NCBI GenBank assembly: GCA_964586135.1
Contig: CAZPGS010000052.1
Coordinates: forward strand, 1 to 6,104
DNA from: WYZ-LMO8 sp964586135
Lineage (GTDB): Archaea; Thermoproteota; Methanomethylicia; Nezhaarchaeales; WYZ-LMO8
Direction: 5' to 3'
DNA length: 6,104 nucleotides
The position numbers and the translations under genes were made by a program. The notes beneath the pieces were generated by a model that was given only the letters and a program-made list of their open reading frames with translations, searched no databases and had not been told where the DNA came from. This document shows, piece after piece, positions 1 through 4,835 of this stretch (positions are counted from its first letter, which is position 1; every line of letters begins with the position of its first letter).

Positions 1-2
1 AC

Positions 3-77
3 TTGACCTGGCTCTACGGCCCCACGCAGGCCTCTATACGACCGGGCCTTGTCTACGACTTTAGCACGCGCTCTTAA
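3..77 (+). CDS. C-terminal end of an unidentified protein (partial)
   Basis: This is an open frame entering from the left edge and ending in TAA at 75-77; about 24 residues are visible, ending in VYDFSTRS. Of the three forward frames it is the only one without an early stop whose codon choice resembles the neighbours (CTC, TAC, GGC, GCC, GTC, GAC). The first frame stops at once, and the second stays open to 62-64 but reads less like protein. No reverse frame shows a convincing start here. The fragment is too short to assign to a family. It lies 56 bp upstream of the PAC2 gene, and an AT-rich promoter-like stretch separates the two, so it is probably a separate transcription unit. Confidence 0.45.
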   Translation: MTWLYGPTQASIRPGLVYDFSTRS

Positions 78-90
78 ATGTTAGTTTTGG

Positions 91-110
91 GTTTAAATTA
101 GCTTTATTTC
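91..110 (+). promoter_or_regulatory. Promoter of the PAC2-Hsp20 pair (TATA-like)
   Basis: Two A/T-rich boxes lie in tandem, TTTAAATTA at 92-100 and CTTTATTT at 102-109, in otherwise GC-rich DNA. With the usual archaeal spacing of about 26-27 nt from box centre to transcription start, the first predicts a start near 123 and the second near 132-133, just before the GTG at 134. No Shine-Dalgarno sequence precedes that GTG, so a leaderless or very short-leader mRNA is likely. The spacing argument is inference. Confidence 0.55.
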
Positions 111-133
111 GTTGAGCCCGCAGTGTATCCTCG

Positions 134-877
134 GTGTTTAGCTTGGAAGTGAAGGTGGTCGGTAGGGGGTTTAGAGACAGCTGGCTCGTCGTCGGCCTCC
201 CCGACGCGGGGCTCGTGGGCGTTATCTCGACGGCCCACGTGGTTAGAGCTCTAGGTTTAGAGGCCGTTGCCTACATAGAGAGCGAGCTCCTGCCGCCAGT
301 GATAGTCGTCCACCAGTCCAAGGTCTACGACCCGATGAGGGTCTTTGGCAGGCAGGGCCTAATGGTCTTGACGAGCGAGGTCCCGGTCCACCCCTCGCTC
401 GTCTACCCCCTGGGCAGGAGTGTCGTCGAGTGGGCCTTGAGGGAGGGGGCTAAGGGGATGATCGCGATCACGGGCATAGCCGTGCCGAATAGGCTTGAGG
501 TAGAGACGCCCGAGGTATACGGCATAGCGGGTAGCTCCGAGCTCTACGACGTACTGGCCAAGGCAAACGTCAAGAGCTTCGAGGAGGGCTTCGTAGTCGG
601 GCCCGCAGCGGTAATGATGAAGGAGGGCATAAGGAGGGGGCTCCCGACAATGATGCTCTTAGCCCAGTGCTTCTTGGAGTACCCCGACCCCGGCGCCGCG
701 GCCCAAGCGCTCATGGCGTTGAACAGGGTACTCGAGATAAACGTAGACGTCAAGCCGTTGCTCGAGGAGGCCGAGGTGATAAGGGTGAGGGCGCGCGAGC
801 TAATGAGGAGGACTGCGGAGTTCATGAAGCAGATGAAGAAGGGCCACGAGTACGAGGTCCCGTTGATGTACACGTAG
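134..877 (+). CDS. PAC2-family proteasome assembly chaperone (PbaA/PbaB-like)
   Basis: This 247-residue protein belongs to the archaeal PAC2 family, related to the eukaryotic Pba1/Pba2 (PAC1/PAC2) chaperones that help assemble 20S proteasome alpha rings in the cytoplasm. The family signature is visible: a glycine-rich strand-turn VVGLPDAGLVG at residues 19-29, YIESELLPP at 47-55, the SEVP strand at 81-84, and the glycine/threonine segment AITGIAVPNR around 111-120. A charged, probably helical C-terminal arm occupies roughly residues 205-240. The last three residues are Met-Tyr-Thr, which fits the HbYX motif (hydrophobic-Tyr-any) that Pba-type chaperones dock into alpha-ring pockets. Length is normal for the family. 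The GTG start follows an in-frame stop at 113-115 and has no Shine-Dalgarno sequence, consistent with leaderless initiation from the TATA-like boxes at 91-110. An Hsp20 gene follows after 11 nt. Whether it corresponds to PbaA or PbaB cannot be settled here. Confidence 0.9.
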   Translation: MFSLEVKVVGRGFRDSWLVVGLPDAGLVGVISTAHVVRALGLEAVAYIESELLPPVIVVHQSKVYDPMRVFGRQGLMVLTSEVPVHPSLVYPLGRSVVEWALREGAKGMIAITGIAVPNRLEVETPEVYGIAGSSELYDVLAKANVKSFEEGFVVGPAAVMMKEGIRRGLPTMMLLAQCFLEYPDPGAAAQALMALNRVLEINVDVKPLLEEAEVIRVRARELMRRTAEFMKQMKKGHEYEVPLMYT

Positions 878-882
878 AGGTG
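877..882 (+). promoter_or_regulatory. Shine-Dalgarno site of the Hsp20 gene
   Basis: GAGGTG matches the archaeal anti-Shine-Dalgarno and lies 6 nt before the ATG at 889. Its first base is the last base of the PAC2 stop codon. This fixes ATG 889 as the Hsp20 start and implies translation from a shared mRNA. An in-frame GTG at 880 lies within the site itself and is unlikely to be used. Confidence 0.8.
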
Positions 883-888
883 GTCTGG

Positions 889-1314
889 ATGTTCAGAAGG
901 AGGAGGACGATATTCGAGTCCGTATCAGACCTCATAGACGAGATAAGGAGCGAGGTCGAGAGGTTATCCTCGCTCTTCGAGGACTTAGAGGAGCCCATGT
1001 GGAACGTCAGCGAGTGTTGCTTAACCCCCCTCTCCACGATAAGGGACTTGGGGGACGAGTACGAGGTCGTCGTCGACCTACCCCTAGTCGATAGCGGCAA
1101 GGTGAACGTCTACGTGGAGGGCGACGACACCCTGAAGGTCGAGGCGGAGATGAGGGAGGGGGTCAGGTTCGAGCGATGGGGGACGGTTCAGAAGAGCGTC
1201 GAGTTCAAGAGGTACAGCAAGGTCGTAAGGTTCCCGGAGCCCGTCGACACCACGTCTTTAAGGATAGCCTCGTTCAAGCAGGGGTTCTTGGTCGTCAGAG
1301 TCAGAAAGGCTTGA
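889..1314 (+). CDS. Small heat-shock protein, Hsp20/alpha-crystallin family
   Basis: This 141-residue protein is an ATP-independent holdase-type chaperone that would bind unfolding proteins in the cytoplasm. The N-terminal arm (1-45) begins with a basic run RRRR at 3-6, followed by a probable amphipathic helix rich in Glu, Asp, Leu and Ser. The alpha-crystallin domain covers about 48-141. Its early strands include EYEVVVDLP (57-65) and VNVYVEGDDTLKVEAEM (72-88). The domain ends with the hallmark A-x-x-x-x-G-x-L in IASFKQGFLVV (126-136). The segment FERWGTVQ (94-101) and the adjacent Cys43-Cys44 may mark an archaeal subgroup. The protein stops right after the last strand, so the usual C-terminal I-x-I tail is absent. 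The gene is probably co-transcribed with PAC2, 11 nt upstream. The frame is also open further upstream inside the PAC2 gene, but the Shine-Dalgarno site supports ATG 889. Its 3' end overlaps the convergent FAU-1 gene by 14 nt. Confidence 0.9.
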   Translation: MFRRRRTIFESVSDLIDEIRSEVERLSSLFEDLEEPMWNVSECCLTPLSTIRDLGDEYEVVVDLPLVDSGKVNVYVEGDDTLKVEAEMREGVRFERWGTVQKSVEFKRYSKVVRFPEPVDTTSLRIASFKQGFLVVRVRKA

Positions 1315-2734
1315 GGTCGAGCTCCACATCCCCTCCCTTTATAAGCGAGTCCTTGACCTTCTCGGCCATCTCCGCTACGGCGTTGTAGAGCTTGGTCGTC
1401 ATCGCGCCTCTCTCCACCAGCTCCTTGGCCTTGTCTAAGTCTAGGACTTGAACCTCTCCGCTCGGCTTGGCCACCACGTCGACTTCGAGGTCCACGTACC
1501 TGACCCTCTTAGGCGCTATCTCCACGGGAGTGGACAAGTTGACGTAGACCCCCTTCAGGCCTCCTTTCTCGTCGTAGTAAGCGGTCTTCGATATCGGCGA
1601 TCCGAGCCTGTACGTCGAGAGGCCGTAGTCCCCTCGCTCCTTCGGCACTCCGAGGCCGTCGTAGACCCCGCCGCCCTTGAACCTCCTGCGCAACGTCACG
1701 GTCACGGTCTCGGCGTCGAACTCCTCCACGACTCCCGGCGTCAGCTCATACACCCTGCCGTCGGGCTTCACGTGCTCTATCGCCATCTTGGCGCCCCTCT
1801 TGATAGCGCCCCTCACCATCGCATCGAATGCTGCAACACCCACTTCTGCGCCCAAAGCGACCATGAGCTTCTCCACGACGTCGACCGCGTATGCGTACCT
1901 CCTCCCCCAGCTCTTTATCAAGTGGTGGTTGGGCATGGTCGCGACCACGAGGCCTCGGAGCTCGTCGAGGCGCTTCTTGCTCCCATAGGACAACATGACC
2001 ACGTAGCGCGTCGGCGGCTCGTAAACGAGGCAAGGGGCCTTGGCCTCCTGAGCCCTCTGCGTCAACTTCAAGGCCTCCTCCCTCAGTCTCTGGAGCTCTT
2101 CGAGTAGCTCGCTAATGCCTGCCGTCAACGCCTCCCTCTTCCACCGCACTCCCCAGTCCGGCAGCTTCATCAGATCGCCCAAGTTCATTAGCTTGTTGGC
2201 CATCGCTGAGGGCGCGCCCTTGGGCGTCGAGATCCAGCCCTCCTTAACCAAGTCCGCGTAGTGGCCTACTATCCTCACCCTCTTCGTTAAGGCAATGTAG
2301 TTGTCCTTGAGGGCTAGGTCCCTGATAGGCGAGACTATCACTTCCTGCCCCTCGACGAGCCTTTCAGGCAAGAAGCCAACTCCATCGCCGTAATTGACGT
2401 AGCATCCCTTTTCGTCCGCTCTCTCGACGACTCCCTTGTAGATCTCGTAACCAGCCTTCTTGCTCGCGACGATGATGTCGGGTAGGCTGTCCATCAAAAA
2501 CCTCACAACCTCGCGCGACTTTGGGCCCTCGACGGCTATGGAGCCCTTGGGGGGCTTATAGTCTCTAATCACCGCATTCCAGTCCCTAGGCGAGTCTCTG
2601 AGGCCGAACCTTTCAGCTATGGTAGCCGACGGCTTAGCTATCTCGAAGCCATGGTCGAGCAGTAGCTTGACCAAGGCCGTCGTGTATATCCCCCTGACCA
2701 TCACGGAGACTTCGCTCACGGTCAAGGCGCTCAC
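1301..2734 (-). CDS. fau-1: FAU-1 family RNA-binding protein / RNase E/G-like ribonuclease
   Basis: This 477-residue protein resembles archaeal FAU-1 (AU-1), an AU-rich RNA-binding protein described as an RNase E/G-like enzyme acting on RNA ends such as 5S rRNA precursors. The N-terminus carries the family-like stretch VRGIYTTALVKLLLDHGF (13-30), followed by IAERFGL. An S1-like beta-barrel spans about 96-155, including GDGVGFLPERLVEGQ. A central part contains MPNHHLIKSWGRRYAYAVD (267-285), and a DUF402-type domain covers about 330-460 with VYDGLGVPKERGDYG (357-371) and VEIAPKRVRYVDLEVDVV (404-421). Length matches the family. The first start is GTG 2734 without a Shine-Dalgarno sequence. GTG 2719 (residue 6) is an attractive alternative because a TATAAAG box lies about 27 nt before it. 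The gene converges on and overlaps Hsp20 at its 3' end and is divergent from the UPF0147 gene. Family assignment is confident; enzymatic activity is inferred from homologues. Confidence 0.9.
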   Translation of the reverse strand: MSALTVSEVSVMVRGIYTTALVKLLLDHGFEIAKPSATIAERFGLRDSPRDWNAVIRDYKPPKGSIAVEGPKSREVVRFLMDSLPDIIVASKKAGYEIYKGVVERADEKGCYVNYGDGVGFLPERLVEGQEVIVSPIRDLALKDNYIALTKRVRIVGHYADLVKEGWISTPKGAPSAMANKLMNLGDLMKLPDWGVRWKREALTAGISELLEELQRLREEALKLTQRAQEAKAPCLVYEPPTRYVVMLSYGSKKRLDELRGLVVATMPNHHLIKSWGRRYAYAVDVVEKLMVALGAEVGVAAFDAMVRGAIKRGAKMAIEHVKPDGRVYELTPGVVEEFDAETVTVTLRRRFKGGGVYDGLGVPKERGDYGLSTYRLGSPISKTAYYDEKGGLKGVYVNLSTPVEIAPKRVRYVDLEVDVVAKPSGEVQVLDLDKAKELVERGAMTTKLYNAVAEMAEKVKDSLIKGGDVELDLKPF

Positions 2735-2742
2735 GTTCTCTG

Positions 2743-2760
2743 GCTTTATAGCATTTAACC
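2743..2760 (-). promoter_or_regulatory. Promoter of FAU-1 (TATA-like)
   Basis: Read on the minus strand this is GGTTAAATGCTATAAAGC. The TATAAAG part (2750-2744) is the best TATA match and predicts transcription starting near 2720, beside GTG 2719. The weaker GGTTAAAT (2760-2753) would place the start near 2730. No Shine-Dalgarno sequence precedes either candidate GTG, so leaderless initiation is inferred. Confidence 0.5.
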
Positions 2761-2772
2761 TTATTATGAAAG

Positions 2773-2795
2773 ATTTTTAAGAAGGGGCTTAAGCC
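2773..2795 (+). promoter_or_regulatory. Promoter region of the UPF0147 / zinc-ribbon pair
   Basis: This region holds two A/T boxes: ATTTTTAAG at 2773-2781, nearly the same as the box before the TIM gene, and the 10-bp palindrome GGCTTAAGCC at 2786-2795. They predict transcription starts near 2805 and 2818. Either gives a leader of about 35-50 nt to the favoured GTG at 2853. Because both boxes are largely symmetric, either could also act leftward toward FAU-1. Confidence 0.45.
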
Positions 2796-2839
2796 TTTTC
2801 TTACTAGGCCTTGTACCCCCCTCTCTTAGCTCGCCTTGC

Positions 2840-2846
2840 GAGGGTG
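2840..2846 (+). promoter_or_regulatory. Shine-Dalgarno site of the UPF0147 gene
   Basis: GAGGGTG lies 6 nt before GTG 2853. It is imperfect against the GAGGTGAT consensus (one extra G) but is correctly placed. Together with the usual family length it favours GTG 2853 over the upstream TTG 2811 and GTG 2844. Confidence 0.5.
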
Positions 2847-2852
2847 TTGTCC

Positions 2853-3122
2853 GTGTCTGCGGAGAATGACGTTGAGCGCAAGATCCAGCAGGCCATCATG
2901 GTTTTACAGAGGATAGCCGACGACTTTGGGGTTCCCAGGAACATCAGGAGGGCCTGTAGTGAGTCTATAAAGGTCTTGAAGGACAAGAAGTACACGCCAG
3001 GGGTCAGGGCGTCGAACGCCATAAGCATACTCGACGAGTGTAGCCAAGACCCCAACATGCCGCTCTTCGCCAGGACGGCCATCTGGCAAGCCGTTAGCAT
3101 ACTAGAGCAGGTAAAGGATTAA
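2853..3122 (+). CDS. UPF0147 family protein (function unknown)
   Basis: This small soluble protein of 89 residues belongs to UPF0147, an archaeal family without an established function. The family core is clear: VPRNIRRA (27-34), VRASNAISILDECSQDPNMP (51-70) and FARTAIWQAVSILEQ (72-86). The composition and heptad-like spacing suggest an all-alpha bundle. I see no membrane segment, signal peptide or metal site. The frame is open back to TTG 2811, which would add 14 residues (MYPPLLARLARVLS) that do not resemble the family; GTG 2853 gives a typical length and has a Shine-Dalgarno-like GAGGGTG. It is the first gene of a probable two-gene operon; the zinc-ribbon gene starts 24 nt after its stop. 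The family call is firm, the start less so, and no biochemical role should be assumed. Confidence 0.88.
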   Translation: MSAENDVERKIQQAIMVLQRIADDFGVPRNIRRACSESIKVLKDKKYTPGVRASNAISILDECSQDPNMPLFARTAIWQAVSILEQVKD

Positions 3123-3134
3123 GCGCGTGAGGTC

Positions 3135-3140
3135 GGAGGT
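3135..3140 (+). promoter_or_regulatory. Shine-Dalgarno site of the zinc-ribbon gene
   Basis: GGAGGT sits 6 nt before GTG 3147, in the 24-nt gap after the UPF0147 stop. It fixes the GTG start and supports translation from a shared transcript. Confidence 0.75.
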
Positions 3141-3146
3141 CTCCCC

Positions 3147-3509
3147 GTGAGCAAGGACAAGAACGACGTCGCCAGAATGAAGCGCATGGTCGACCTCCTG
3201 AGAAGCGGGGCAACCATGTTGGCTGATATTTGTCCAATATGTAACTCCCCTCTTTTTAAATTGAAGAGCGGGGACGTGTACTGCCCGGGCTGCGAGAAGA
3301 GGGTCGTATTCGTAAAAGAGGGAGAGGACGTCGCCAAGGCGACCCAAATTCAAGTCATAAGCGAGCTCACGTCGACTGCAAGCCAGAAGCTCATGGAGCT
3401 CACCAACATGGCCAAGTACGAGAGCGACGTGGACAGGCTCTACGAGCTAGGCCGCTGCATGCTCACTTGGCTCGAGATATTCGAGAGGGTCAGGAAGCTA
3501 CAAGCCTAG
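3147..3509 (+). CDS. Zinc-ribbon protein, Sjogren/scleroderma autoantigen 1 (SSSCA1/ZNRD2) family
   Basis: This 120-residue protein has a short basic, helical N-terminus. The family core then follows: MVDLLRSGATMLADICPICN (14-33), and a four-cysteine zinc ribbon with Cys29-x2-Cys32 and Cys46-x2-Cys49 separated by a hairpin that includes FKLKSGDVYC. Residues 60-120 look helical and probably form an oligomerisation or partner-binding region. The family is shared by archaea and eukaryotes (human autoantigen p27/SSSCA1, now ZNRD2), but its archaeal role is unknown; nucleic-acid or protein binding are both possible. Start GTG 3147 is supported by GGAGGT 6 nt upstream. It lies 24 nt downstream of UPF0147. 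The stop TAG shares a CTAG palindrome (3506-3509) with the stop of the convergent CoaBC gene. The ribbon-coding part (about 3225-3265) is locally richer in A/T than the rest of the gene. Confidence 0.88.
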   Translation: MSKDKNDVARMKRMVDLLRSGATMLADICPICNSPLFKLKSGDVYCPGCEKRVVFVKEGEDVAKATQIQVISELTSTASQKLMELTNMAKYESDVDRLYELGRCMLTWLEIFERVRKLQA

Positions 3510-4759
3510 CTCGAGGCCCTCTTCAACTCTAACGCCTTGACGGCCTCGCGCAAGAGTGCTCGAGCCAAGGCTCTCTTGGTCAACCTGCCAGTTGCGAATG
3601 TCTTGTCCCTAGTTATGATGACGCCTTCGTTGAAGTCCGAGCCGAAGCCTATCTCGCGCCTCGAGACGTCGTTGGCAACCATCACGTCGAAGCCGTGCTC
3701 CTCCATCCTCGCCCTCGCCCTCCTCACGTGCTCCTCGAAGGGAATGCCGTACTCGGCCTTGAAGCCCACGAGGACGGCTCTTGGCGCTCTTTCCCTCAGG
3801 GCCTTCGATATCTTGGGATTGGGCTTTAAGGTGACCTTCAGTGTAGCCTCTGAACCCACCTTGTCGCCGTAGCTCTCCTCGAAGTAGAAGTCCGAGGGAG
3901 CTGCCGCCAACACTATTATTTGGGGGTCCTCCTTCTCGACGACCTCAAGGCAAGCGTCCAACATCTCCCTCGTGGAGGTGACGCTCTTAAAGCGCACGCC
4001 CTTGGGCGGCTTGAGGCTCGTGGGGCCTGATACCAAGAACGTCTCGGCGCCGTTGTTGGCGCACGCAGAGGCTATGGCGTAGCCCATCTTGCCCGAGCTG
4101 GCGTTGCTGAGGAACCTCACGGGGTCCAAGTGCTCGCGCGTCGGCCCCGCCGTCACGAGGACCTTTAAGCCCCTCAGCCCGGCCACGGGGTTTAGGGAGT
4201 CCTCCACCACGTCAGCTATCTCCTCCACAGAGGCCATCCTCAGCCTCCCCTCTTCAAAGTCGGGATCGACTATCGTGACCCCCATCCCCCTTAGCTTCTC
4301 GAGCCCCTCCCTGACCACGGACGAGAAGTACATGTCTGCGTGCATGGCGGGTGCCATTACTATCGGCTTTCGAGAGCCCAAGGCCGTCACCAACAAGTCC
4401 ATTACCACGTTGTCGCAGATCCCGCTGGCGAGCTTGCATATGGTGTTGGCGGTCGCGGGGGCCACTACTACTGCATGGGCCCACCCGCTCTTACCGGCGA
4501 TGGCTATGTGCTCGGTCCTCCCGGTGCCCTTCACTATCGGCTTCTGGCCTGTGGCCCAGTACATCATCATCGGAGTCACGAACTTCAGGGAGTTGGGGGT
4601 GGCCACGAACTTGACGCTCGCCCCCCTCCTTATCAGCTCTCGGGCCAAGTCCAGGGCCCTGTAAGAGGCGACGCTCCCCGTGACGCAGAGCGCCACGTTG
4701 AAGCCCTTCAGGTCCTCACTCTTCAAGCACCTTATTTCGTCGACTGGATGTGGGAGCAA
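3506..4759 (-). CDS. coaBC: Bifunctional phosphopantothenoylcysteine synthetase/decarboxylase (CoaBC)
   Basis: This 417-residue cytoplasmic enzyme carries out two steps of coenzyme A synthesis. CoaB ligates 4'-phosphopantothenate to cysteine using CTP, and FMN-dependent CoaC decarboxylates the product to 4'-phosphopantetheine. The flavoprotein domain (about 18-190) contains VTGSVASYRA (26-35), the expected catalytic His84 in TEHIAI, PATANT (101-106, the PASANI equivalent) and PAMHADMY (137-144, corresponding to PxMNxxMW). The CoaB domain (about 195-410) has TAGPTREHLDPVRFLSN (203-219) leading into NASSGKMG, plus LAAAPSDF (284-291), LKPNPKI (311-317) and VGFKAE (331-336). Length is normal for archaeal fused Dfp. 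Start TTG 4759 is backed by GGAGGT 6 nt upstream and by the archaeal-type N-terminal HPVDEIRCLKS. The gene is divergent from TIM and ends inside the stop of the zinc-ribbon gene. The flap segment DPDFEEGRLRM (165-175) lacks the cysteine known in the bacterial enzyme. Confidence 0.95.
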   Translation of the reverse strand: MLPHPVDEIRCLKSEDLKGFNVALCVTGSVASYRALDLARELIRRGASVKFVATPNSLKFVTPMMMYWATGQKPIVKGTGRTEHIAIAGKSGWAHAVVVAPATANTICKLASGICDNVVMDLLVTALGSRKPIVMAPAMHADMYFSSVVREGLEKLRGMGVTIVDPDFEEGRLRMASVEEIADVVEDSLNPVAGLRGLKVLVTAGPTREHLDPVRFLSNASSGKMGYAIASACANNGAETFLVSGPTSLKPPKGVRFKSVTSTREMLDACLEVVEKEDPQIIVLAAAPSDFYFEESYGDKVGSEATLKVTLKPNPKISKALRERAPRAVLVGFKAEYGIPFEEHVRRARARMEEHGFDVMVANDVSRREIGFGSDFNEGVIITRDKTFATGRLTKRALARALLREAVKALELKRASS

Positions 4760-4765
4760 GAGGCA

Positions 4766-4771
4766 ACCTCC
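4766..4771 (-). promoter_or_regulatory. Shine-Dalgarno site of coaBC
   Basis: On the minus strand GGAGGT (4771-4766) precedes TTG 4759 by 6 nt. This strong site makes the rare TTG start credible. It also shows that CoaBC, unlike the other first genes here, has a leadered message. Confidence 0.75.
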
Positions 4772-4803
4772 GGGTTAAGATCTACTCAAGCCCTTCCAAA
4801 TAA

Positions 4804-4814
4804 CCTTTTTAAGC
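4804..4814. promoter_or_regulatory. Shared divergent TATA-like box between coaBC and TIM
   Basis: The plus strand reads CCTTTTTAAGC and the minus strand GCTTAAAAAGG, so one A/T box is TATA-like in both directions. Rightward, about 27 nt from its centre lands on ATG 4836, which lacks a Shine-Dalgarno sequence, so TIM is predicted to be leaderless. Leftward it predicts a start near 4782, leaving a leader of about 22 nt that includes the CoaBC Shine-Dalgarno. A second minus-strand candidate, ATCTTAAC (4782-4775), is too close to the start to replace it. Confidence 0.55.
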
Positions 4815-4835
4815 GGCCCAAGGCTCGGCATTGAT

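Noticed and set aside
667..888. Upstream in-frame extension of the Hsp20 gene within the PAC2 gene
   Set aside because: The frame is open, but its translation is Arg/Gly-rich low-complexity text typical of an out-of-frame GC-rich gene. PAC2 is clearly coded in another frame, and a strong Shine-Dalgarno marks ATG 889.
1448..2107. Long rightward open frame opposite FAU-1
   Set aside because: It is an antisense shadow of a well-recognised gene. The His/Arg/Pro-rich translation resembles no family and has no Shine-Dalgarno or promoter.
3252..3262. TATA-like CTTTTTAAATT inside the zinc-ribbon gene
   Set aside because: It resembles the promoter boxes here, but it encodes the conserved hairpin (Leu-Phe-Lys-Leu) between the cysteine pairs. 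No gene start follows at suitable spacing apart from an internal GTG, so coding constraint is the simpler explanation.
4089..4834. Overlapping rightward open frames opposite CoaBC
   Set aside because: They are a by-product of GC-rich third positions in coaBC, whose motifs on the minus strand are unambiguous. Their composition is not protein-like.
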